A DNA stretch of 64,000 nt. It comes from an uncultured Clostridia bacterium (lineage in GTDB: Bacteria > Bacillota > Clostridia > Christensenellales > DTU072). The position numbers and the translations under genes are program-made. The DNA is taken from positions 62,001 through 126,000 of the forward strand of contig CAKQTC010000005.1 of the NCBI GenBank assembly GCA_934274515.1, read 5' to 3'. Positions 46,101 through 54,121 of the stretch are shown here, piece after piece. How positions within the stretch are numbered: position 1 is the stretch's first letter; each line of letters starts with the position of its first letter. The notes beneath the pieces are model-generated. The model was not told the DNA's origin. It saw only the letters and a list, made by a program, of their open reading frames with translations, and searched no databases.

Positions 46101-49100
46101 AATCTTCTCCGTTCCGCTCGCCACTCTCGTATAGCGATAATACCTTTCCATTCTGTAAGTAAGTTCTCTGTAAGAAAGAGTATAACTCTTTCCGTCCGAA
46201 CTCCTTAGTTCTATCGTTCCGTTTTCCTTTAACCCGAGTTCTTCGTAATACGAGATTTTCTTCGTGTCGGAATTGTATCCGATAAACGCCGACAAATTGT
46301 CGTTAAACGGTTCTCCCGATGTTCCCGTGCCTTTTCCGTTCACTTTAACAACGCGCATATCGCCGTACTTGACAGCCATATCCTCGCCGATAAGGTACGC
46401 GGCGAGTTCGGCGTAGGTTATCGTTCTCGACGCCGTTGCGGAACGTATCGTAAGCCTTCCGTCGTCGTCTGCGTCCGCAAAGAATTCTTCCCCTGCCTCG
46501 GTTTTGTATTTAAGCGTAACGGACATAACGTCGGAACCGTCCCTGTACGTATACGCTATTTTCGCCACTTTCGATAACGGATAGAACGCCGTCGAGCCTA
46601 CCGCGGACTTCATTCTGAGCGACAACCCGTAAATCGACTCTTTTTGTCCGATTATAGACTGACTTCCGAAGTTCATCTCTTCTTTCGTGAGTTTAAGCGT
46701 CGCTCTCGAATACAACGTGGATATCAATTCGTACAATCCGACGCTCTTTTCGAGAATATACCGTCCGCTTTCTTCCCCTCTCGAATACAACGCGATTTCT
46801 CCGCCGTCAACGTCGTCGCTCGCCGCGCCGGTGCTTATATGAATGTACCAGCGTTGCGAGTCCTGTTTGTAATAGCCGAACTCCCTGTTCGACACGTTAA
46901 ACATCTCTCTTATTTGTACTTTTTCTTCTTTTATCGTTCCGCTTTCGTTTTCCACGGTAACGTAATAAAGCCCGAACTCATTGTTGACTTCCACGTCCGC
47001 CAACTCGAAATTCTCTACGCAAACGACGAGATAAATATCGACGGTTACGCCGCCTTCCGTACCTATCGTGGTAACGAGCGTGACTATGGAATCGGGTCTG
47101 AACGAGAAACTGCCGCCCGTTTTCGCCACTCTCCAAGAAGGAGCGTAATCTCTCGTATGCCCGACGAACGTCGCGGTAAGGCGCGACGGGAGTTTGAAGT
47201 TTTCAAACGTGTTGACGTAATAGGTATAATACGTCAATTTGGTAATCGACGTACCCGACGTAATCTCCGTCTTCGTCCCGGGCGTGTCGAGTTTGTTGTT
47301 CATATCGTCGTAAAAATCGACGTTTAACGGGTCTTTGCTCAATATCTTGACGGCAACGACGACTTCCCTGTATCCGCTGACCGCGTTGCCTATCTTGAAC
47401 ATCGCGCGGAAAACGAGTTCTTCCGTTCTCGTCTTTACGTCTATCGCTACCTTGTATCTCTTCTTCCCGTTTTCGACGACTACGTCGATAAGGGGTTTCA
47501 CAAGCCCGTCTTCTTTGTCCACGTAGGTATATACGGGATTGCCGTCCGCGTCGAAGTACGCGCACCATTCAAGTCCGCCGAACACATGCGACGAAGTGAA
47601 ATTTTGGTATTTGAAGAACACTCGCATACTGTCGGGCAAGTACATCGTTTCCGCGTTAAGCGGATCTACTCTGTAATACCCGTGCGCTCCGCCGCTTACC
47701 GTCGGATTAATCTCTTCCACTCTGCTCATCGCAAACGGATTACCCGTAAGTTCGTCGGTTTCTTCCGCTCCCGCGTCGTCCACTTCGAGTTGCGGACAGT
47801 CCGCCGTTATTCTAAGTTCTATCATCGAAAAATCCGTCGTTCCGATAGTTTGGTCGTCGAGTTTATCGGGTTCGATTATCGAGTTTGAAAGCGTGCTTAT
47901 CGCGTAAAGTTCGTTGTCGAGCGAGAAGTACAGCCTGAACAAATAATATAAATCCAGTCCTGCCGTGGTCACTTTTTCGGTTATATCCGTGTTAAACCCG
48001 TATTTTGCGCGCATTTCGGGGTCGCCGGTAACGTACTTTTCGTATTCATACTCGTTGAGATAAACCGCTTTCGTCGGGTCTGTTCTGTCGTAGAAATAGT
48101 AGAACGGACGATTTATGAGTTCGGTTGCACCCTCTTCGTCGGTGTTTCTCAGCAACGCGTACCCTTTGCGGTCGGACGCGTATTTCGTCGATTTTCCCGT
48201 GCCGTATTCGGTGTCGAACACTTTTCCGTCAAGCGCGGTTTCGGATAGTTTATAAACGGAAGTAAGTTCTTTGAACTTAACTTGCGAGCGTTTCATCGCT
48301 CTGCTCGTTACCGAATTCTTAATATACAGATTTTCTTCGGTTACTTCCGCCGTTCCTCCCGACAATCTTATCACTTTGACGAGTTTCGCCCTTTGCGCGT
48401 CGGTAAGCGATTCGTAACGCAATTCCAGTTCGGTAAACGAATCGTCGTAGAGATAGGAATATCCGTATTCGGCATAGCCGGAACCGTTGCTCGTAACGTT
48501 GGTAACGTACGGATTTCCCCAAGTAAGGGCGTACGAACTCTCCACACTGTACGCTCCGGAGTACGTTTCGTCGCTGTTCTTTATCAATCCGCGAACTATG
48601 CTCATATCGAACACGTATTCGTATTTAGACGCGCCGTCGGTAAAGACGAAAATCGGACGCCTGTTTATTTCATAAGTGCTTTCGTCGTAATAGTTGCCGC
48701 GGTAAAGTCCGTTTATCTTGACGTCTTCGTCGTCCGAATTGTAAGTATTCGGGTCAAAATCGTCGTTTTCGTAGAATTTAAGATGAGAAAATTCACGCTT
48801 GCCGATATTCACTTTAAGCGCGATGAGTTGACCTTTGAACGTGGTGTGCAGGTACAGCGTTCCGCCCGTCGGTGATATGCCGAATTCCCTGTTTTCGCCG
48901 GGTTCGCAGTCAAACTTCCAGTCATATCTCGTTATTACCCCGTTGTCGTTGCTCGAATATTTCTTCGCGACGTATCTGTCGCCTACGTTGTTGACGTAAA
49001 GATAACTCTGCATCCATTTGAACGCGATATCGAACGCGTACTTATCTTGCGAGAAGTACTTGCTCGCAAATTTCGCTACCGCCGCCGCGTACCCTTGTTC

Positions 49101-52100
49101 CATCGCCTCTCTGCTGTGCAAAACGGCGGGGTTGAAGTTCGTCGTGTCGGACAGGAACTCGTACTTCTTTATCGCGTAATCATACGGGTCAACGTCGATT
49201 TCGTCCACTACGGGCGTGCTTGTGGACATTCCGTTTTCTTCCGTGTATACGGTAACGTAGTCGTTCGTTTCTATCTCGCGGTTGGTTACGATAATCCTTA
49301 CGGGGAACTTCGTTTCTCCCATCATTCCCGGTGCGATTACGACCTCGGTAACCGTCATATAACCTTTTTTGTCCGACGACGCCCTGTCCCAGTCGATGAC
49401 GTATTGTGAGTTAAACGCTTTCAACTGCGTCGTGTTTCCTACCGTCAATACGTTTACTCTCGTCTTGTCGGCGAGCGGCTCGCACGGCTCCATTACGTAC
49501 AAAGATATAGGCGTCTTGGTACTCGATATAAGCACGCCGTCTTTGTCGTACACTTCCACGACGAACTCTTCGTCTTCCTTGCTGTAATATTGCGGATACC
49601 CCGTACTTGCGTCGTAGTAAAGCGTGTTCACTTTGCCGAGTTCGCCGTTGTCTTTACTTTCAAACACCGCAAAATAACGTCTTACCTGTCCCATAAAACT
49701 TCCGTTCGTTCTCGGCGCGTACTGCGTCTTACACGCTTCGGTAACCGCCACCGAATCCGGGTCGTATTCAAACAGCAGATTTCTATCGGTTTTCTTCGAT
49801 ATATACGCGTGGTTTCCGTCTTTGTCTTCTATCGCGCGGTTTCTGTCGAAATAATAGAAATTCGCGCCGCTGTCGTGGAACAAAACTTCGTTTATTCCCA
49901 GCCAATAGATGTAAACCGTGCCGTCCGCGCCCGTTTCTATATACTCGCTCTTTACCTGCCGTTGTTTGCCGTAATACGTGCGATAATAGTATTTGCCGTC
50001 CGATTCGTAAACAAGCATATTGTCTTTGACTTTGTCTTTGGACGGGTCAAGGATAAGTTCGTCCAAAACGAACTTCGTCCTGTAAATATCTTGGTTGTTG
50101 TCGTCTTCCTTGTTAAAGAACGAACTCGCGCCGTATTCTATCGCCTGTCGAGCGATCGACCTGCGCGCGCCGAGTTGATACAGGTAAATCGTGCCTGCGT
50201 AAATCGTGCCTGCGTCGTTGTCGAGAATTACGCTGTCCTTGTATACGAGGAAGTCGTATTTAAGCGGATCGTAGTCGTCCATATAGTCTTCGTAAAAGTA
50301 TACGGGAAGTTTGTCGTGCAACGCCGTGTCGTACGGGCTGTTTCCTATGATGTTATCGAAAAACCCGACTTGATACATATAGTATTGAAGTCTTATGGAT
50401 TCCAAACCTTTAACCCTGTAATCGAACCCTGCGTCTACTTTGATGTTACCGATAAGTCCGTTTACGCGGAATAGGTTTTGCAACGTTTCGTTGGAAGAAG
50501 TTATTTCGAGTTTGTCCGCCGCGGGAATAACGTACGCGTCTTTGCAAAGCGCGGCTATTATACTCGTAAGGGACAAGTTAAAATCGTTATCCGCAAAACT
50601 CATTACGTCGTCTTCTATCGACGTTTGATTGTTCATATACGCGTACATAGACGCCATAAAGACGTCTTCTCTTATTTTTACCTTAGGTATGACCTGAGTT
50701 CCGTTTTTCGTAACGCACGCGATGTTTACCCAAACGTAGCCGAGTTCCGCTTCTCGCGCGGGCAAGTTTTTGTAGACTTCGTTGTCGAAACATACGTCGT
50801 CCGACGCTAGCCCGATGATTATTTCGGTTTCGTTGCTGCCCGTAAGCCAAACGGTAAGTTCAAACGCGCTTCGTTTCGCCTTTTTAAGTCGCCCGTCCAC
50901 GACCTGATCTTTGACAAACTGGTCGTAAATAAGATTAAACGTAAGCCCCGCGTTCGTCGCAAGGACGTACGGCGTGTTCAAACCCGAACTCTCGCCTATG
51001 GTGGCGGATAACAGTTTACTTAAATCTACCGTTTCCTGCGAACTGAATATAAACGTGCCGCGGAGCGTTCCCGAATAGGTGTATATCTCCCTAAGCGGCT
51101 TAAAGTTGCTGAAATCGACGCGTTTGATTTTAACCGCTTCGCCGAACTTGACGGGTATGAGTTCGAGCGAGAACAGCATATTGCTCGGTTCTCCCGCTTT
51201 AATGCCGACGTTTGTAAACATTTTTATCGTAAACTCTTGTTTGTCTACGTCCCAAGTAAGGGTAAAGTACGTCTTTTCGAGCATTATTTCCGCACTCGCT
51301 ATGCCGAGCATTATCGCTATTTGGTCGAGCGTGTACGGCAACATCGAGTCGAGAATATTGATAATCTGTCGCGTCGAGAACGTTCCCACGCCCGTTTCTT
51401 CGAGCATTTGCTTGATAAGTTCTATATCGACTTGCAACGTTTCGCTGTTTATCGAGAAAATGTCGCCTGCAATTTTTTCGGTAAACGTCGTTTTTGCCAT
51501 CAAATATTCCAAAACTTTGTTTTGTTTGTCGCTTGACGCCGGGTTCAAAATGGAATCGACGATTTTTACTATCATATCGTTACACATTCGGTAGAACTTC
51601 CCGAGTACATCGGCAAGATCGAGATGTTCGTCGTAAACCTGCGGAAAACCGAGCGCCTCCACGTCAACCCATCCGTACATATACGATAACCCGGATATGT
51701 CGAGCCACGACCGCTCTTCGCGGTAGTACAACCCCATCATAAGTTCGCCGTTGGCTATGTCGCGGAACTCCATCAACACGTTGTTTGTGCTGTTGTCGTG
51801 TTGCTGCATATCCGTCTTTATCTCCGCGTCGAACTGCGCGTCCCACGACGGAACGTACAGTAATCCGTCGAATTCGTATTTTCCGTATTCGAACGGCGTG
51901 TAATATTTTGTATCCAAGTCGATGTTATCGGGATACGTCCACCCGTAGTCGAACCGTATTTTCGACGTATAGGTATACAACGTGTCGTAACTGTTTACCA
52001 CTCCTCGGAAGTCGAACGCGGCGTTTGTGAGAACGTTGGTGACGCCGCTCTTGTCCGGCGACACGATTGCCTGCATGTCCGCGTCTATCGTCTGTACGAG

Positions 52101-53045
52101 CGCGTTTGCGACCGTGCTGAACTTAAACCCTAAGAATTTTTTTGTCATCGGGTCCCATTTTCTGCCGAACACGCCGAGCAGTTTGTCGATGAGGTCGTTC
52201 ACGTTTTGCGCGATTGCGTCGAGAGTAACGGAATAGAAGAACAGGCTTATTTTGTCGTCGTTTACGACTCTCTTGTAGTTTTGTCCGATAAGGCTGACCA
52301 TGGTCGAGTTTATCGCGCCCGTACCCGCGTCGCCTTGCAATCCGAGAGATTCCAAAAGTCCCTCTACCGACAGATTGACGAGAAGTCTTATCATTTGTTG
52401 ATACAATACCGTATCGCCGAATTCGGGGAAACTGCGTTTATATCCCTGTATGTTTGCGTAAAGGATATTACCAGGCGTTTCTTCGCTGCTGTTTACGCCG
52501 TCGAAGTAAAGCCCGATAAGAACTTCGTTCGTCGCGCCGTCTTTCCATTCGATGGTAAAGTCCGAACGCTTTATTGCCTCGTTGTGAATTTCCAAAGCGG
52601 ACACGAGCGTACGCGTACCCGCTTCGTTGTTCTCGTCGTAGAACACGCCGTTTTCGTAATATTTGTAAATCGGATTGCCCTTTTCGTCTTCGTAGGGATA
52701 AGTATACAGATACGCTTTTACTCCGAGAGTGAAGTGTCCCGCGGTTTTGCCTTCCGGGTCGAGAATGTCGATGTCGAAATCGACGCCCATATAATAACCG
52801 CTGTCTACGAACGATTCGCTGTCAAGGTATTTTCTTAGCGCGGTAATTGAATCGGTAAATTCGTTAACCGCCTCTTCTCCCGTGGTATGGTCTTTGTTGT
52901 AATAGTTCTCTTTGTTATCGAGCAACTTATACGCTTCGCCTTTCTCGGGGTCTTTAAGTTCGCACCCCGTAAAGACAAACGACAAAACCAACGCGAATAT
53001 CGCGCACAGGAATATTTTTTTGAAAACACCTTTCTTCGTACTCAT
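40140..53045 (-). CDS. Giant multidomain surface lipoprotein (4,301 residues), paralogue of the downstream giant
   Basis: The signal peptide ends in FTGC (lipidated Cys28). Residues ~30-1000 contain repeated beta-rich units with a 'LIGLYFDG ... YANIQGY' / 'MMGLYYREERSWLDISGL' pattern, perhaps LolA/LppX-like. From ~1200 the same module as in the 5,714-residue protein recurs: VDPYDYAIKKYEF (~1285), VDPLNAETMYLP (~1795), VNTFENFKLPSR (~1947), VNPGVTEYLGG (~2539), EPYYAYRAVP (~3435), YNPFEFRAEEDMP (~3632). An alpha-helical block (~2900-3430) is inserted just before the fifth. Near 3920-3975 three Cys pairs occur (CSEC, CKTENC, CENRAC). No enzyme motif is visible. Promoter 53103-53131 and a GGGAGG site give a clear start. 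It is probably co-transcribed with the downstream giant and works with it at the cell surface. Confidence 0.85.
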   Translation of the reverse strand: MSTKKGVFKKIFLCAIFALVLSFVFTGCELKDPEKGEAYKLLDNKENYYNKDHTTGEEAVNEFTDSITALRKYLDSESFVDSGYYMGVDFDIDILDPEGKTAGHFTLGVKAYLYTYPYEDEKGNPIYKYYENGVFYDENNEAGTRTLVSALEIHNEAIKRSDFTIEWKDGATNEVLIGLYFDGVNSSEETPGNILYANIQGYKRSFPEFGDTVLYQQMIRLLVNLSVEGLLESLGLQGDAGTGAINSTMVSLIGQNYKRVVNDDKISLFFYSVTLDAIAQNVNDLIDKLLGVFGRKWDPMTKKFLGFKFSTVANALVQTIDADMQAIVSPDKSGVTNVLTNAAFDFRGVVNSYDTLYTYTSKIRFDYGWTYPDNIDLDTKYYTPFEYGKYEFDGLLYVPSWDAQFDAEIKTDMQQHDNSTNNVLMEFRDIANGELMMGLYYREERSWLDISGLSYMYGWVDVEALGFPQVYDEHLDLADVLGKFYRMCNDMIVKIVDSILNPASSDKQNKVLEYLMAKTTFTEKIAGDIFSINSETLQVDIELIKQMLEETGVGTFSTRQIINILDSMLPYTLDQIAIMLGIASAEIMLEKTYFTLTWDVDKQEFTIKMFTNVGIKAGEPSNMLFSLELIPVKFGEAVKIKRVDFSNFKPLREIYTYSGTLRGTFIFSSQETVDLSKLLSATIGESSGLNTPYVLATNAGLTFNLIYDQFVKDQVVDGRLKKAKRSAFELTVWLTGSNETEIIIGLASDDVCFDNEVYKNLPAREAELGYVWVNIACVTKNGTQVIPKVKIREDVFMASMYAYMNNQTSIEDDVMSFADNDFNLSLTSIIAALCKDAYVIPAADKLEITSSNETLQNLFRVNGLIGNIKVDAGFDYRVKGLESIRLQYYMYQVGFFDNIIGNSPYDTALHDKLPVYFYEDYMDDYDPLKYDFLVYKDSVILDNDAGTIYAGTIYLYQLGARRSIARQAIEYGASSFFNKEDDNNQDIYRTKFVLDELILDPSKDKVKDNMLVYESDGKYYYRTYYGKQRQVKSEYIETGADGTVYIYWLGINEVLFHDSGANFYYFDRNRAIEDKDGNHAYISKKTDRNLLFEYDPDSVAVTEACKTQYAPRTNGSFMGQVRRYFAVFESKDNGELGKVNTLYYDASTGYPQYYSKEDEEFVVEVYDKDGVLISSTKTPISLYVMEPCEPLADKTRVNVLTVGNTTQLKAFNSQYVIDWDRASSDKKGYMTVTEVVIAPGMMGETKFPVRIIVTNREIETNDYVTVYTEENGMSTSTPVVDEIDVDPYDYAIKKYEFLSDTTNFNPAVLHSREAMEQGYAAAVAKFASKYFSQDKYAFDIAFKWMQSYLYVNNVGDRYVAKKYSSNDNGVITRYDWKFDCEPGENREFGISPTGGTLYLHTTFKGQLIALKVNIGKREFSHLKFYENDDFDPNTYNSDDEDVKINGLYRGNYYDESTYEINRRPIFVFTDGASKYEYVFDMSIVRGLIKNSDETYSGAYSVESSYALTWGNPYVTNVTSNGSGYAEYGYSYLYDDSFTELELRYESLTDAQRAKLVKVIRLSGGTAEVTEENLYIKNSVTSRAMKRSQVKFKELTSVYKLSETALDGKVFDTEYGTGKSTKYASDRKGYALLRNTDEEGATELINRPFYYFYDRTDPTKAVYLNEYEYEKYVTGDPEMRAKYGFNTDITEKVTTAGLDLYYLFRLYFSLDNELYAISTLSNSIIEPDKLDDQTIGTTDFSMIELRITADCPQLEVDDAGAEETDELTGNPFAMSRVEEINPTVSGGAHGYYRVDPLNAETMYLPDSMRVFFKYQNFTSSHVFGGLEWCAYFDADGNPVYTYVDKEDGLVKPLIDVVVENGKKRYKVAIDVKTRTEELVFRAMFKIGNAVSGYREVVVAVKILSKDPLNVDFYDDMNNKLDTPGTKTEITSGTSITKLTYYTYYVNTFENFKLPSRLTATFVGHTRDYAPSWRVAKTGGSFSFRPDSIVTLVTTIGTEGGVTVDIYLVVCVENFELADVEVNNEFGLYYVTVENESGTIKEEKVQIREMFNVSNREFGYYKQDSQRWYIHISTGAASDDVDGGEIALYSRGEESGRYILEKSVGLYELISTLYSRATLKLTKEEMNFGSQSIIGQKESIYGLSLRMKSAVGSTAFYPLSKVAKIAYTYRDGSDVMSVTLKYKTEAGEEFFADADDDGRLTIRSATASRTITYAELAAYLIGEDMAVKYGDMRVVKVNGKGTGTSGEPFNDNLSAFIGYNSDTKKISYYEELGLKENGTIELRSSDGKSYTLSYRELTYRMERYYRYTRVASGTEKIISGKSIEIKNLYKIMDVNDMLVGSGEIAPDGKYVVSLGTGAGSYDMKANLRFAGGYYLTSDSKGTTTIKVNVYTSGGQATYENGYVLGNNISKTLTAVVNDGTGNTKIFGYNNSATDERLEKWYVETINGNPLNITGVGAGDIIQNIPAEAIYSTGKARQITLSSLTNEGFRVKIHVEFEELASALTGNFSGGNPDAPFTETKKFAIKDGLITVENVYDLVNPGVTEYLGGTDYLPTTLTVVVNGRLVTVSNVEWKINSAWYGAKDSILSKLTYKGTSGSGYVMATADILGCSDGSGGKYGATKISAYIKVNSAEVTVLPWESEEYGNGLATETLNDGGKLTYRVYVDAYDDADAVRSGVIRRDDTIETGKKEKPWFVELPTAIPAQYSSGDVFEFTKVKYFYGGTREVSKIYFDYRGMNVEYMTSEDGDLTSVDASMLSERGLNLTIDLGLGQQLNVRFCFFNKRVKEVTPLVSYVRYADDDGNAIKYALLSEEDKQLTIADSDVKAFIEDKDGFAMVATVTYYREQYYERDVNGNLVRKEYDKLTTEEKNEKIKGTSLYKFVRDGGIYTLETKLVYSDVSAVVDIADETIRNSIYADYESDLTVYQMTLLGKVNTIRVENNLRAVISAAQEIKSTIRSAATNVGIEPNAGTTSAEISEKLLAWTKTINYKGSYNENLLPKTEAFTQEQSYNYALANLIAEATTLAYYDPTTGDAGEVVVAIKKTIDGGGSKAAKQKAIDERVNSYFDAFTQNGYNSAIRLLVEREYAKLLGEEIKGLTDERYNDAIYYKNMVEAGFNADEVIKDVYKLRSLKNANTDVELAAKQIDVSLAEKDGFGFEVVYVDYLIDKRKVRYDSLREEEKAARVSYGRGKSIKLYKQGADGNALVATKKYTYEKLAYAAFVQALFEAYEYADGLMAVKDENYLKIRETVIKLLENRLDIGAARGGSEESYSGAKNKTYTINNFATVWAYATKDGAQKFLYSKKAMRTYLVNVMREAATFTDSIATDGAAWNEFTSLEENVIAYSYNYISNYATTVNSIRRSLMSGTPVTSILRNLIAAGIKSYSRNVYLEAEYMDAIKDVQSINGQIFTLNKYEGGTYSAAKFNDLIDEYTARYLIEPYYAYRAVPHKILVYFEGDDSLEDESGRPYQTGITWTTDTISGAVSYLGREGTIAGTITAPVTGDSKAVYIAVAARERLLADKDKIVTTVYAEDAIAYARKESGEEEATSDKKYLMKEGGGANANTIFFYEYEYDESGKTVLGAVRYTLVYSVRNGVKKIDKFSGYDATSTIIYSLVNEYDYDGNVGAQSMYVYNPFEFRAEEDMPSTMMVGGDAMKIKWSKLSIQPTGNVAAVSDGGKATVTGKIGSEAGQTVEMNLYVAQWNYAGMYRKTETEAGIEFVVGAATERFVYMGALNVYFSAYSAYSAEDYYLVTFGVKIYMPDASGEKAVRRIVFEQKGEVVDVVIRDKNDGFIRKLFYPEDSRLLEYGLDDESMETVNARKRYVIYWDAPKRNRVISEQTTDNNCLIYLGNSEVGRPSLDGLKEYGDIAAPTKATYSCERMSIEKMSFIEAGAHTAEIKDNVVTITCEESGVRYDLDVATGEFTCSECEGKHSATVFGANKWSLVCKTENCSGREVKLTVEVNGEIATVKCENRACKLFEEVGDAIMGQLKQAPVVVSPDGYFPTTGKVKLKEINVAYRKEELRVRYLWNNGYDAVINGISAFVRYAYPDVEDASVKTYAKNLLMTWDIISENERLEIIENAKKYQRALNDYRGDAYTEEMCVRDAYALLAINERYDYAKEKERLRGGGNNSVQVTVLVGVEGSSEIYMKQTPVKVLFADYSPLGYYEKKGTGYEPVAALSKAEYLKAIERGRPFYPEIYVSVRKEYWNENKNESRYETDEKTAPYDDIGANMYKLLQIHAERTARGKYGVKYDVITGGDGNEQLLVKITDIEWVYDEGTSRLSSKKFVLDGTSHEYNLLILVLK

Positions 53046-53062
53046 CTAGAAGTACCTCCCGG

Positions 53063-53092
53063 GCAAAAAGAGCGTAGTATACCCCTTTTTGC
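53063..53092 (-). promoter_or_regulatory. 5'-leader hairpin of the giant lipoprotein operon
   Basis: In the ~50-base leader an 8-bp stem GCAAAAAG/CTTTTTGC (53092-53085, 53070-53063) encloses a 14-base loop and ends 3 bases before the GGGAGG ribosome site. It could stabilise the 30-kb message or adjust initiation. Confidence 0.5.
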
Positions 53093-53102
53093 TAATGTAA
53101 TA

Positions 53103-53131
53103 ATTATATATACGAATACGCTTTCTGTCAA
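53103..53131 (-). promoter_or_regulatory. Consensus sigma-A promoter of the giant lipoprotein operon
   Basis: Minus strand TTGACA (53131-53126), exactly 17 bases, TATAAT (53108-53103). The expected start is near 53096. Confidence 0.88.
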
Positions 53132-53290
53132 GACGCGCAGGAAAGATAAATATTATTTTAATTATACGAAAAACAACGCCCGCGTTTTGCGCGCGATTAG
53201 CGCAATTCGCACGCGTTTTACGCACGCGTTCGTTCTCTCTCCCCCCGAATTAGTTGCTTTTTGAGCCGCAGTATGCTAGACTTAGGCAAT

Positions 53291-54121
53291 ATGTCGATTA
53301 TCGAGATTAAAAATGTCGATTTTTCATACAAAACCGACGATATGCTCACTACGGGCGTAAAAAACGTTTCGCTTTCCGTCGAAGAAGGCGAGTTTTTCGT
53401 GTTGCTCGGACACAACGGCAGCGGCAAAAGCACGCTCGCCAAGTTAATCAACGGGTTTCTTTCCCCCGACAACGGCGAAATTATCGTAAACGGCGTAAAC
53501 ACCGCCGACGAAGAGCGAATTTTCGACCTGCGCTCCACCGTAGGTATGGTATTCCAGAACCCCGACAACCAAATGGTCGCGTCCGTCATCGAAGACGACG
53601 TCGCGTTCGGTTGCGAAAATTTAGGCGTTCCGCCGGACGAAATCCGTCGGCGCGTCGATTGGGCGTTACAAACGGTAGGTATGTTCGACCGCAAAGACGG
53701 CACCCCGTTCAAACTGAGCGGCGGACAAAAACAGCGCGTCGCCATCGCCGCCATCTTGGCAATGCTCCCGAAAGTCCTCATTCTCGACGAAAGCACCTCG
53801 ATGCTGGACCCGGAAGGAAGAAGGGAAGTTCTCGATACCGTTTCCACCTTAAACAAACAACACGGCATGACCGTTATTTTAATAACTCACTATATGGACG
53901 AAGCGATTTCCGCGGACAGAATAGGCGTTATGAACGGCGGAGAACTTGTCTATACGGGTACCCCTAACGCTGTTTTCGGGCAGCCCGAACTCTTAAATAA
54001 AGCAAAACTCGAATTGCCGTTTTCGGCGGCGGTTTCCTTGGAAATGCAGCGACGCGGCTATCCCGTGTCGGTTTGTCTTGACGACGAAACGCTTACGGAG
54101 GAACTATGCCGATTAAAGTAG
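53291..54121 (+). CDS. ecfA1: Energy-coupling factor transporter ATPase EcfA1
   Basis: One of two ATPases that drive ECF-type vitamin and micronutrient uptake with exchangeable S-components. From MSIIEIKNVDF it has 276 residues: Walker A GHNGSGKST, Q-loop FQNPDNQ, signature LSGGQKQR, Walker B LILDESTSMLDP and switch ITHYMDEA. Upstream in-frame ATGs (53261, 53273) lie outside the family N-terminus; the chosen start has a weak TTAGG site. It overlaps ecfA2 by 16 bases. No clear promoter was found in the 245-base divergent spacer. Confidence 0.95.
   Translation: MSIIEIKNVDFSYKTDDMLTTGVKNVSLSVEEGEFFVLLGHNGSGKSTLAKLINGFLSPDNGEIIVNGVNTADEERIFDLRSTVGMVFQNPDNQMVASVIEDDVAFGCENLGVPPDEIRRRVDWALQTVGMFDRKDGTPFKLSGGQKQRVAIAAILAMLPKVLILDESTSMLDPEGRREVLDTVSTLNKQHGMTVILITHYMDEAISADRIGVMNGGELVYTGTPNAVFGQPELLNKAKLELPFSAAVSLEMQRRGYPVSVCLDDETLTEELCRLK

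Noticed and set aside
53261..53290. Upstream in-frame ATGs of ecfA1
   Set aside because: They add residues outside the family's N-terminus, and no ribosome site precedes them; MSIIEIKNVDF at 53291 matches the usual start.
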